Source: Acanthochlamys bracteata
Lineage: Eukaryota; Streptophyta; Magnoliopsida; Pandanales; Velloziaceae
NCBI GenBank assembly: GCA_019914995.1
Contig: CM034141.1
Location: forward strand, 930,001 to 994,000
Length of the DNA: 64,000 nucleotides
Direction of reading: 5' to 3'
Part shown: positions 53,201-64,000 of the stretch, in pieces
How positions within the stretch are numbered: the stretch's first letter is position 1
How the letters are laid out: every line of letters begins with the position of its first letter
Program-made: the position numbers and the translations under genes
Notes under the pieces: generated by a model
Databases searched by the model: none
What the model was told of the DNA's origin: nothing
What the model saw: the letters and a program-made list of their open reading frames with translations, nothing else

Positions 53201-55670
53201 ATTCGTGCTAGTAGTATAGGTAGATTGAAAAACTCTCTTCAAGTTAAAAGCCAGAAAGATAGATACTAGAAATGACAATTTGGTAAAGTATTCAGCATTT
53301 TTTATAAAATTCAAGGCAAAAATGGCCTTGATATATAGCATTTCTCAGTGTATTATTGCCATAAGGTGATTGTAATGTAAGTAGTCATCTTCCTAAGGTG
53401 ATAATGTCTACCTTTCTGTTTTCCATATTTTCCTTTGACATTAAGTGAATAGGATAGATGTCACATTGGAGATCTATGTAGTCTTTGAATGAATGTGGAT
53501 GTTTTCCTTACCCCCAACCTAAAAACAAGCAATATAACAAGAAAAGACATAAAACTACCTTGGCTATGATTACACGAAGAATTCTGATTGCTGCAGCTAA
53601 AATCCGCAAAATCGACCATAGTTAATCAATCATAAGAAGCAAAGGCTTGTGCATTTGCTGCGACAAGGGCTTTCTGTTTAATCTGTGTTTGTGAACCTAA
53701 TACTCAGTTTTAACGGTTCTCTGTCAAAATATTTTATTATTTATCTGTTTGGTTTTTGTTTACGGAGGCGTTGAGGATCAGTAAATCAACCCACTTAAAA
53801 GGTACATTTTAGGAATACACAGATTGTAGGGCTCTTTAGGAAATTGAAGATGTCTATAATAGGAGAATCCTGCCTCTATTATGGTATTGTTTATTGTATT
53901 ATCCTAGAAAAGGCATAGGTTCCCATTGTCCTGACTTACAAGCGTCTTTACAGCTGATAGTTTAGGATCGTTCTATTAATCAACTAGACCTTTTAGCATT
54001 CCCATTCATATACTCATCCATTATAAATTATCCTGTTGTGTCGCATATTTAAAGTTTTGAATTCTTGCTTTGTTTTGAGTGTTTCTAAAGAATGTGCTTA
54101 CTGACAGGGGATGCTATTTCCAGGCTGGAGGAGCATTGAAGCTTGGAGTCTCCATCACATCTGCTTTTCTAACAGCACTAGAAACTTGGGCTGCATGGGT
54201 TGAAAAAGAAATAAACACCAACAAAACACACGTCTTCTTCCGAACATTTGAGCCTTCCCATTGGAGGTAAGCCGCCTCACCTTGCAGATACACAAAGACT
54301 TCAATTCCCAGTCTTGCATGTTACTGGCGAGTATAACATTAATCTAGACTGAGGAATCTTTGCATTTATTGTGCTTTTATGCAATTTTTAGAGTTATTGC
54401 TGCGTATTTGTTTGGTTGAAAGCTCGATTACGCTGCTCATAAGAATTTACCTTTGGAATTGCTTTGAGAGATTCAATTTATTTGTTGATTCTGCAATCGT
54501 TTTGCGGCTTATGTTCACTCCACTGTATTGATCTTGAACTAGGAGCTCCCCAATCTTTGTTCCTTATTCACCTCTCATTTTGAGAATAATCTACCTAGAT
54601 TTGATAAAAGGATGGAAAATGGCAGATCATACAGGATGTTCTCAACTTTGTCCACTGATTCCAAGTTATAGTCGTTGACAACAGCTCAGAGATTCTGCAA
54701 AATAGGAAATGAAGCTTGCATAGTTTTTGGAGTTCCTAACTAGGAATTTGCTCAAATTCGTCAAATGTAAAGTCAGTAGTATGCGTCCTTCCCTACGAAA
54801 TCACTTACTTTCTTGAGATAGTAGCTGGAGATACAATTGGTTTGCATGAAATTTTTAGAAGCTTGGACGATTTTGCATTCATGTGGTGGTAGGTAAACAA
54901 CAAAGGTTAAAGAATAAATTTCCCGAAAGGTCTTACTTTTTGGTTTTTAACAAATTGCATTCTTGAACATGGGTGACAGCATCCATGCTTGTACTATTAT
55001 GTACTTTCAGAATTTGAAAGAACGCAACTGGATTACTCTATGTGATTAAAGTTGTCAGGTTTAGTTCCACTCTTTTGCCTCTGGTGTGTGCTGTTATGTT
55101 TTGGTTGTATGACTTTCTTTTATATACTTGGTCGTATTGAATTCAGCAATGTGAAACTAAAGTTGTTTCCATCATGCCAGTAACTCAAACAAGAAGGCCT
55201 GCGACACGTCCAAGGAGCCAGTATCTGAGGCCAAGGGTGATGATAGGAGTGAATTTGGACATGTCATAGCGCTTGTAGTCACAAAGATGAAGGTTCCTGT
55301 TACTATCCTCAATGTTACTCTGATGGGGTCATATCGCAGTGATGCCCACATTGGCAACTGGAGCCACCCATTCTCCATTGTTGATTGCAGCCACTGGTGT
55401 CTGCCTGGAGTTCCTGATGCTTGGAATGAACTTCTATTTTCTCACCTGATGAATGGTGAGTCTGAACTCTTGGAAGCTCATTTGGCTCGTTTGTGGCTCT
55501 TTAAGTTAGTCAGAAATGATTGCTATCTATGCGTCCATATAAGACATTCTACTTTGGCACTAAGCCTGTGTGTTATTTACACTTCATACCTAATAAGCAA
55601 TAGGTGTTTCAATATGGTTTCTGATATTCCTCATTAAATTTTTGCAGATTGGAGAAAATTTGGAAGATGA
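50280..55670 (+). CDS. Trichome birefringence-like (TBL) protein, probable wall O-acetyltransferase
   Basis: Four coding exons: 50280-51100, 54108-54266, 55181-55455 and 55648-55670, giving 425 residues. TBL proteins are Golgi type II membrane proteins of the PC-Esterase/DUF231 class that O-acetylate wall polysaccharides. A signal anchor spans residues 46-70. The TBL domain begins at CDVFDGSWVPDDGYPLYNSS, then CPFAERGFNC and LRWRWKPHGCDVPRFD. The catalytic GDS motif is at 163-165 (FVGDSMSRTQWES) and the paired DxxH motif at 395-398 (DCSHWCLPGVPDAWNE). Both catalytic motifs are intact. The acceptor polysaccharide cannot be read. Intron 1 is 3.0 kb and holds no convincing gene. Reading straight through the exon 3 donor gives a longer false tail; the spliced end is DWRKFGR. 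Three or four short upstream frames precede the start. Confidence 0.92.
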
Positions 55671-58600
55671 CCTTCCTTCTTTGCCACTGATTTTCGTTTT
55701 TACCTGTATTTAATTTGCAAGTTTTCACTCAGAACATGCAGAGGAAGAGCTGGCCTGTCCTCGCACGAAGCATCACGTAGAGATAAAATTTTATTGTCAT
55801 TCTTTTGTTTTTTGTTTAATAGCATTCTTTTGTATCAGAGGTATATCAATTTTCAAGATGTACCCTCTAGGAGTTTTTCCCCTTTCTGTTATAAAGCAGA
55901 GAGAAATAGCATACTTCAAAACATGCATGTAACCAAAGATGTCCTTTGTAGCTTGACACCTTATTGCGTCCATAGCCTACTGTTTACTCGACTAACATAG
56001 TGATTGTCTTTATTGCAATGCAGTTTGATTATAAAGTCAGCGTCGCTCCTGGGCTCGTTTACTTACGAGAAAGTGATTCAAAATGAGTGTATAAAAAAAT
56101 AAGTTTTTATAAAGTAAATTTATAAAAATTAATATAGAAATTTTTTGAAGCTCATTCTTTTAACGGAAAAAAGTAACCTAGGCGTGTAAAGTAAAACATG
56201 GTTTTACGTTTCTTTACTTGACTAGCAATGATTTCCTTGAACTGCTGATTGAAAATAGTCGTTTACTCGGTTCATACAATACTGTTTTTATATGAAGATA
56301 TCTACTTCCTTGCAGTGCTGCTGGTGAACTATCGTATCTGCCAGCGAAAAAGAATATTTTTTTCTCTAGGAAACGTAATACGAGACAACAAGAAGCTGTA
56401 GCTGTGAGGTTCCTTCATGTGATGATAAGTTTTGTTACTTGCTCAGGAAAGGTTGTATCGGGTAAAGTTTCTAGGCAAAGACAATGGTTCAGTGATAGAA
56501 CATAGAAATGTATTTGCTCAGGTTTTTGTTGCCGCAGTTCCTGGTGCCAGACTTATGGTTGTTCTGCAAACTCCTGAAGGAGAAAATGAAACTTGATCCC
56601 CTCTAGCCTCAGTGATAAAATTCTAGACTCAGTGACGAGTGTTAACCTAATATGGAAGGCCAATATACTAACTTTCAGATTCAAATGCCTCGAGTGATTT
56701 GATTGCGCTAGTAAAGGACCACATTGAGTATGCAAACAGTGATGAACAATCTGAATCCGAATTGATGATTACAATTATTTTATGTGATTGCAGGCATCCA
56801 TGTATCACTGTATTTGGTCTTGCCAGAGAGTACAACGATAAGGTTACTGTTAGATGTGATTTATTTATATCTACTTGAATTAAAAATCAAGGGAGCTTAA
56901 AAACATTGAAAAACTTCTTATGTTTATTCGGGTTTTTTGAACATTTATAATATTGCATTCTCTTGGATTTCAATTTTCTTATTCTTATTGCAATATTATT
57001 CATTCCATTCGATCGAGTCGTAGACCAATGTTCGAGCTTAAGTTACTTCACTAACATATTGCAGGAGTCTTGCTTACACTATGTTCATATTTTGGACTTG
57101 CTCGGTGGAGCGTTTAAGAGCTTTTCGAAATTTTATTTTTTATTTTTTATTTTTTAATAAAATTCTTTATTATATTTTATTAATTTAATTACAATTTTAG
57201 AAAATATATATAATTTTATATTAGAAAATTTTATTTTAATAATTTATTTAGATAACAATAGAATTTATTATTTAAAATATTTCTGAAGTAATTTTTATAT
57301 TAAAAAAATTCTATTTTGCAATAATTCTTAAGCATCTCTTTTGTCTGATAAAGTTAACGTATATGAAAAAATCAAAGTCGGTCTGAAAACGCTTATCTGA
57401 AAAGCTTTTAATTAATTTTTTATTTTATATTTTTTATAGTTTACAAAGTTAATTTAAATTTTAAAAAATATAAAAAATTTATAAAATAAAAATTTTTATT
57501 ATTCATTTTTATTATTTCTTTAACATTAAAATAGTAAAATTTATTTATCAAAATAGTTATTTCAACTCCTAATTGGTTTGTAAAAGTGCAAACATGTACA
57601 ACCAATAAATATTTCGCATGCATATAAATGAAATTAAGGCATGTCTTACTATTCTCGTATTATATATAATGTTTGTAACATATTTTTTTAGAAAGCGTTT
57701 GAAAGTGCTATAAAATAGATTTTTTAAATAAAAACTTTTTTTATTTTAAAAAATAATAATAATATGTAGTAAAATTTTTCTACACTTTATAAATTTTAAA
57801 TAAATTTTCTAACTATTTATAAATATATATTAAAAAATATAAACTTAAAAATTAAAAGTAGAAAGCATTTTGTCTCTAAGATCCTTCTCATCAAATTACA
57901 AACAAAATTTTGTGGGAGAATATTTTCTTTCTTTTCTTTGCTTTGATTTGCTTTTCAAAAATTTTAGAATTTCAATCAAGAAAAATGAACTAGATCGAAT
58001 GAGACATTAATAGTTTTTACATATATAATTTTATTTTTTAAATTAAAAGTTAAACTTTTTTATTTTAATTTCAAACACTCTTCGTTGATTTGATTTCAAT
58101 ATCGTCTCTACTACATTATTGGTAATAAACTACAAAATTTTAATGCATCATATTTTTGTTTGTTTGTTTTTGTTCTCACATTTTTTAAGTATATATGTTT
58201 TTGCATTAATATTTTTGTTTAACTTAAATATTATTAAATGAAGGGTTTTGTTTTTATTATGCATTACACACTTGGTATTCCTTTTATGTTGTTCATAGAC
58301 AAACATGTTACACATGTTATTACAAAAAAAATTACTAATACAAATTAGACAATTACCGACTAATGGAATCAATTGTATTTTTATTAGTAAGAGGCAAAAA
58401 TTTTCATAACCATATATACCATCCACTCTTAAAGTTCTCCGAATTTAAAAAATAACTTTTAAAAGATAACTTATTACATAAGTAAATTTATAAAGATAAA
58501 TTTGTAAAAATAAATACAAGTTCTTATCTAAACTTCAATGTTTAGCTAAGAAAATGAGTTACAGGTTAATTAAAACATGCTCTTAAACTTGTAAGTGTAG

Positions 58601-59545
58601 AAAAATTATTTCACTCCACTTACTGACCTATCAATGTAGTAATGCATGATTTTACTATGATAAGGTTATTGATCACAAAATTTTAATGTTGAACAATAAA
58701 TATTATTAATCTTCTTGAACTTGAAATTTAATAAACTAAAAATTATGAAGATATACATATATATAATTATATATAGGAGCGATACGTCACTTTTCACGCA
58801 GTCCCTAGCGATTCTTTAAGAATGCTAGATATAAATAATTATGAATTTAAAAATTATAAAATTTAAAATCAATCGAATTATAATTTAATTTTCATCAAAT
58901 AATATAAAATAATTAAAATTAATTATATATATATATATATAATATTATTTTGACTAAAAAATGATAAAAGTTGAATCATGGTTCAATTAAATTAAAATTT
59001 TATTGTTATATTACAGTAAAGATTAGATTTAAAAATTTTTGCAACAAAAAATAACTAAAAAATAAGTGAAAAATGTCTAATATATATATAACCCTTCCAA
59101 TTATATAGTATATATAAAGAAACATTTTCATGATTTGATATGCAGATACATGCAGTACATCTTACTGTTTTCTTCTGTTGAGAAGATAACAAAAGTTTTA
59201 TTAATTTATTTGCGTATACATGTTATTCTACAAAACTTCCAAGATTATCAAAAAATAACATATCTTTGACCAAGTACATGATTCATTCAATGAAATAATT
59301 TCTTTTGCTCACAAGAGCAAAAGAAATTGAATTCTGTTTCTTTAATTAAAAACAAATAATAATAAAATTTTATAACATAAACTTTTTTATATTATATAAA
59401 TTTTTAAATAAATTATATAAAATATTTATTGAGAAACTTAGATAGGGTTCAAGGCTTCAAACGATCGTCTTTTGATTAATCGCAGTTGTTTATAACAACA
59501 TCAGTAATTAATCATCATCAACAAAATTTGATTGCGTAGGTTTAC
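55671..59545. other. Intergenic between TBL and HEC3-type genes
   Basis: 55671-56040 is probably the TBL 3' untranslated region. The rest is A/T-rich with repeat pieces: 56050-56210 (starting CTCGTTTACTTACGAG), 57109-57336 (GAGCGTTTAAGAGC to ATTCTTAAGCATCTC), 57690-57872 (AAGCGTTTGAAAGTGC) and an (AT)n tract near 58926-58942. I see no gene. Confidence 0.45.
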
Positions 59546-60319
59546 CTAGTTCCGGCCGAGATGGTCGATGCCGGAACCCTCAATGTTACAGTTGAACTTA
59601 AACCCTAATCCATGGTGATGAGCTCTAATGGATGAAGAAGACGAAGACGACGAAGGCCCAAGTTGCTGATGATCTAATGCAACTGGTTGCTTTGCTGCTG
59701 CTGCTGCTGCAGTCCAATCCATTGCCAGGAACGGTAACGGCGGTAGTCCAACAGAGTTGTGTCGGTTGTTTTGCAGCTCGTTCACTTGCTTTTTCAGAAA
59801 CTTCACGTACCTAATTGCTTCATCAAGCATGGAAGCCGTGTCCATTTTAGTTCCACCAGGAACAAGTCTCTGCAGAATTCTAATTCTTTCACTGATCTTT
59901 TCTCTCCGGCGACGTGCTGCTATGCTCTGCGGATCGTCGGAGATTCTTACATTCCTTCTTTTCGGTTTCTTGATTGTTGCGGGATCGATATCGACAGGCT
60001 GCATGGCTGCGATTCGGTAGATCATTTCCTTCATATCACCTAATGCTTCTTCTTCAGTTTCTTGATCATGCCTCTGACGATTCTTTTGTTCAGTATCATT
60101 ACCTTCTCTTTGTTCTTGGGCATGAATATGATCGACTGGAAGAACTCCAGAATGAGATTGGAAGAAGATTGGTGCTTCTTCCATCGATGATGAATACTGA
60201 AAAAGATAAACAGGAGTTCGTTGTTGATCAAGGGAATGATGGTGAGGAATATTAATGTGAGCAAAATCCCAAGGGGCATTATAATTACTTGTTCTTGGAT
60301 GATCTCTATTCATGTCCAT
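59546..60319 (-). CDS. HEC3: HECATE3/INDEHISCENT-type bHLH transcription factor
   Basis: A single exon of 257 residues. HEC and IND proteins are bHLH regulators of gynoecium, transmitting-tract and fruit-margin development that work with auxin and SPATULA-type partners. The segment [20 protein letters not shown] is the HEC-family motif before the bHLH. The bHLH (about 131-182) contains [40 protein letters not shown] and [19 protein letters not shown]. The basic region has the atypical Ala at the place of the E-box-reading Glu, as in HEC/IND. It reads AARRRRE, like IND, where HEC3 has AARHRRE. Ala and Ser runs follow in the C-terminal part. The start at 60319 is the first ATG; a second is two codons on. 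The ORF continues upstream without an ATG. The introns, absent here, are also absent in the Arabidopsis relatives. Confidence 0.92.
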   Translation of the reverse strand: MDMNRDHPRTSNYNAPWDFAHINIPHHHSLDQQRTPVYLFQYSSSMEEAPIFFQSHSGVLPVDHIHAQEQREGNDTEQKNRQRHDQETEEEALGDMKEMIYRIAAMQPVDIDPATIKKPKRRNVRISDDPQSIAARRRREKISERIRILQRLVPGGTKMDTASMLDEAIRYVKFLKKQVNELQNNRHNSVGLPPLPFLAMDWTAAAAAAKQPVALDHQQLGPSSSSSSSSIRAHHHGLGFKFNCNIEGSGIDHLGRN

Positions 60320-60610
60320 GAGATTATAATGGTGATCAAGAAACACAAACACAGTATGTATTCAATTGCAAGAAGTGGAAGAATTGGAGTACGAGTTTTT
60401 CTAAGAGAAAATTAAGATTGATGATGATTATAAGAAGGGCATGAAGGAATCGCTGGGAAGAAAGAGGAAAAGGAAAAACAAGTTCAAAAAGTACGAATAA
60501 ATTGTACGTCATAAAATTATTATTGTATAATTTTTTTAATTACAAAATTTTATTAAATTATCAAAAGCGTCTTTTTGATAAGTAATTTAAACGACCATAG
60601 AACTATTTAG

Positions 60611-60856
60611 GGGGTGTTTGGGATTACTTTTCCCCGATACTTCTTTTGAATTTTTCATTTCACATTTTTCAATACATATTTTATAAATATATAAAAAATT
60701 TATTAAAAAATTTAGAAAGTGTAGAAAAATTTTACGAAGTGAGATCTTTTTATTGCATATTTTTATTATTTTTTTAGAAGTAAAAAAAATATAGCTCATT
60801 TTTCAAAAAATAAAAATACTTTTCATTCTAGAAAAGCTTCATTTCATAAGCACTAC
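60611..60856. repeat. MITE-like A/T-rich element upstream of the HEC3-type gene
   Basis: Starts GGGGGTGTTTGGGATTAC and ends ATAAGCACTACTTTTTC. It contains the family core ATTTTATAAATATATAAAAA and AAATTTAGAAAGTGTAGAAA. It lies about 290-540 bases upstream of the HEC3-type start codon, inside the likely promoter. Confidence 0.55.
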
Positions 60857-61137
60857 TTTTTCATTGATTTCTTCATTCTTAAAATATTAGCTACTCATCC
60901 ATACATAGCTTGCTACTACTACAACTAGTCTTTCCGTTATCTCTTTCAATTTTACAAGCTTCTCTCTTAATTATCATCAATGGGAATCTATTTTAACTTC
61001 ACCTATGCAAAGTATCCAAGTTGCATTCTTTCTTTTGTGAGGCTAAAACAAAATCTCTTACCCATACTAACTCAGTTAGCCCATATCCTAAACAAGTAAA
61101 AAAGATAATAACTACATGAGTTAGGATGTATGTATAA

Positions 61138-61396
61138 GGGTGTGTTTCAATGCACGTGATTGAGTTTCGCGAAACTAAATTTCATAAAAGTGGAATTCGA
61201 TTAAAAGTAAAATTCGATGAAGTTACAGTTCAGAATAATTTTTGAAATAAATGAAGTTAAATTTAAAATTAAAATTTAATAAAAATAGAGTTCGATGTGA
61301 AAGAAGAAGTAAAGTTCGATATGATAATTGAGAACGTGAAGTGGCGATTCAAATTTATAAAAAAAAAGTGAGTTCGGTGTACTTAAAAATAAACCC
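61138..61396. mobile_element. Harbinger/Tourist-type MITE (degenerate)
   Basis: Flanked by TAA (61135-61137 and 61397-61399). The left end GGGTGTGTTTCAATGC resembles the GGGCGTGTTTCAAA end of the element at 35651-35939. The right end, inverted, reads GGGTTTATTTTTAAGT. It shares interior words such as GTGGAATTCGATTAAAAG with the 35 kb pair. No coding capacity. Confidence 0.5.
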
Positions 61397-64000
61397 TAAA
61401 TACATAACTCAAATTTATAAGTATTACTCAACTAGTTTAACTCAGCAATTCTACTTTTTTGTTCTAATAATTTGCAAAGTTATGGTGTTCTTTCACAAAA
61501 AGTGACTTTTAAGAGATGACTTTTTAAAAACCCAAAATTTTAAAAATAAATTATAGAAATAAATTATTATAAATAAAATAAAAATATTTAACTCCCAAAA
61601 GAAGAAATCCTTCCTCAATAGTAATATTGGGTTTCAATTTAGTGAAAGTGAAACTCTGCTTTATGCTTGTTGACATATTAATTAGTTTGCATGGTTCATT
61701 TTGGTGTATGTAATCAAACTATATATGCAAGTTATTCTTAGCTAACCTAAATGTTCATGTTGGTAGGTTCAATTTAATTTGATTTAAGTTGAACAGTACT
61801 ATATATTGAGAGTTAAGTCATCTATCTAAGTATACAAAATAACACTAGTTGCACAAAGATAGCCAAAACATATGGCAATTCCTAACTTTCCTTTTCTCAT
61901 AATTAAAATTAATTAAGTTTCCTTATTCACATTATTGCAAAGTTATACTTCAATTAATTCTTCAAGTTTACAAGCTATAGATAATCTAGCAATATATATA
62001 TGCACTATTTCTGTTCTCTTTGAACTCATTTTTTCGATCAAAAATTTATTTTAAAACTCACTTCTAAATACTGTCAAATAATAAAAATTTTACTTTTTAA
62101 TTCATTTTAAATACAAAAAAACTCAAATTAATTTTTAAACCAACTTTTAGAGAATTCACTTATGACAAATTTATTTCACTGCAACCAAATAAACTATTAA
62201 GAGAATTTCAATTCCCTTGAATTAGGAAGAAACTAATTAATCATCAAGTTAAAAATTGTCAGTGAATTAAATCATATACTTATAGTTAAACAAGATCGAT
62301 AATGTAATTACCCGATCTTTCTTTTTATTGTATTATTTTGAATAAAATTTAAAATGTTCAATAGATTCTCTATCGATATGAATTTGTAAACATGGTATAT
62401 ATCAGTTTTAAAATTTTATTTGCAAGTGATTGCAATACATGAATTGAGTTAATGATTTGCAACAACATATATATTAACTGTTATAGAATTCATGCGATTT
62501 GTTTGCTGAAAATCATGCATATCCTTGCAACATTGTTCAAAAGAAATTAAAGAATAATTGTCAGAAAAAATTAATTACAGTTCTTAGTTAGGAAATATTT
62601 CATATGTTGAAATTAAAAAGTTTCATTGCCAAATGATCAAGTGACAAGACTTGGAATAATTGTTCATGTGCAAATTGATCAACACATGAAATTAAATAAA
62701 TGAAAATTGAAGTGTTTGTGATAGTGATATACAAGTGGAAAGAATAAACACAAAGGAGCAATTTTTGAAAAGTGATTTTCTAAAACAGTAATTCTACTTC
62801 TATCTAGATGTTTTTTTAAATAATTTTTTGTCCAAACTTTTATTGCATATATGGAAAAAATGAAAAATATTTATCATTTATGATTTAGTACAAAATTTAG
62901 GCGCTGTTTTGGAAATGCATTTCAATATATTTTTGTTTCAAATTTTTTAATAAATTTTTTATAATACTGTGTATTTTTTTAATTTAGAAAATATAAAAAA
63001 TTTTAAGACCTTATTATTATTATTGTTTAATTAAAAATTTATTTTTAAAAATTTTTGTATTATATTTTTTATTTAAATTTATTTACTTTATAAGTATTTT
63101 TAAATATCTGTTTAGCTTTTAGTACATCAACTGACAAAAAAAGAACGGCCTTATACACAATAATCGGTCCAGCAAAGTAATTGTCTTGGACAATATATGC
63201 CCCTAATAGGCCCATTAAAAACCCAATCTCAGTAGTGAAGACATGCATGATCATATGGCCCATTTACAGATATGACAACTTCATATTAGCTCAAACTGAG
63301 TGTTTATTTGACATGATCAGAAATTTACTCTCGCGTCATGACAATATCAGAAAATTTTAATTTTTTTAAACTCATTTTTAATAGAAAATAAATAAATTTT
63401 TAAAATAAATTTTTTTTATAAAATTTAATTTTAAAACTTACTATTAATCAAAATTAAATATATAAATTTATTTTTTATTAAATGTTTTTATATTTAAATT
63501 TATTTTTAAAAATGAGTTTATGTACGAATAAAACACACCCAAAATGTTGGTGACATCCATTAGAAAGAGCACGTGTGAGAGAAATCAAGCTAGAAAATAG
63601 GTTTGCGATTTTGGATACGTTTGGTAATGCTTTCAAATATTTATTATTTCAAAATACTTTATATATTTTTAAATAAAATTTTAATATTTTATAAATTTTA
63701 TTATATAAATATATATATGTATATTAGTTTTTAATAGAAAAAGTTAAATTTACTTTAAAAAATTTTATTTTGAAAAATTTTATTGTATAAGTAATCTAAA
63801 ATAACCAGACCTTTGAGCAATATTTGAGAAAGAGAATAACGGCCCGGTGCTCCAGGCAAACAAAACAAAATCATGCCTTTCTCTCCTCTCCTCTCTCTGA
63901 TCGATCACATGGGACATTTTTATATTTGTGCGCTTATCAGAAACCAAACTGTAGACTCACATGTTTCTCACAATAACAATGCGCGCATGCTAATAAAGCA

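Larger units (their letters stand above)
60320..64000. other. HEC3-type upstream region and right-edge intergenic DNA
   Basis: No gene is supported. Two elements (60611-60856, 61138-61396) are listed separately. 62900-63060 and 63615-63805 are further A/T-rich repeat pieces starting GCGCTGTTTTGG and ACGTTTGGTAATGC. A 64-codon minus-strand frame at 63263-63069 (starting MGHMIMHVFTTEIGFL) is hydrophobic but has no promoter or neighbours to support it. 63840-63910 is C/T-rich and may lead into a gene beyond the right edge. Confidence 0.4.

Noticed and set aside
55456-55637. Read-through extension of TBL exon 3
   Set aside because: A good donor (AATG/GTGAGT) ends the exon, and the spliced end DWRKFGR is more family-like than the hydrophobic read-through tail.
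59757-60043. Overlapping plus-strand frames of 87-94 codons
   Set aside because: Antisense to the HEC3-type bHLH exon, whose conserved protein lies on the minus strand.
63069-63263. 64-codon minus-strand frame with a hydrophobic stretch (IGFLMGLLGAYIVQDNYF)
   Set aside because: Vague similarity to very small mitochondrial membrane proteins only; no promoter, no conserved basic tail, and it lies in A/T-rich repeat surroundings.

Overview
The window is nuclear DNA of a flowering plant, most likely a eudicot. The genes have introns with mostly GT-AG borders, the spaces between them are extremely A/T-rich and full of short inverted-repeat elements, and the gene families are plant-specific (SWEET, NAC, LHCB4/CP29, TBL, HECATE). 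I could not name the species. I rebuilt the coding exons by joining reading frames at splice sites. In every gene called intact the intron phases close without a frameshift.

Layout, left to right: the 5' end of a SWEET1-like sugar transporter leaving the left edge (110-287, minus); a complete tandem SWEET1-like copy (4320-8186, minus); an ANTH-domain clathrin-assembly protein (10911-12759, minus); a NAC transcription factor (13834-17701, minus) with a dead LINE in its second coding intron; cytosolic lysyl-tRNA synthetase (20342-26055, plus); a GT47 exostosin-like glycosyltransferase (27419-31656, plus); a decayed stretch holding a class III peroxidase pseudogene (31992-33970, minus), a small putatively acylated protein (34577-34783, minus), two adjacent Harbinger-type MITEs and an alcohol dehydrogenase pseudogene (about 36013-37515, minus); LHCB4/CP29 (37949-38951, minus); the CAF-1 subunit FAS2 (41098-44837, plus), tail to tail with a stearoyl-ACP desaturase-like gene (45098-46325, minus); a trichome-birefringence-like wall acetyltransferase (50280-55670, plus); and a HECATE3/INDEHISCENT-type bHLH factor (59546-60319, minus).

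The genes form no operon or cluster. They are unrelated housekeeping, photosynthesis, cell-wall and developmental genes side by side, so I infer no joint pathway. I did not find a new multi-gene system. The best leads are: a double change at the sugar-pocket positions of the intact SWEET (Trp56/Gly178, where AtSWEET1 has Ser54/Trp176); SWEET promoters that diverged by MITE insertion after tandem duplication; a start-stop uORF chain beginning AUGUAA ahead of the TBL start; E2F and telo-box elements before FAS2; two clear multi-exon pseudogenes; three GC-AG introns; and several MITE families, one with a matching target-site duplication of hAT size. All family and residue comparisons rest on memory, not on database searches.
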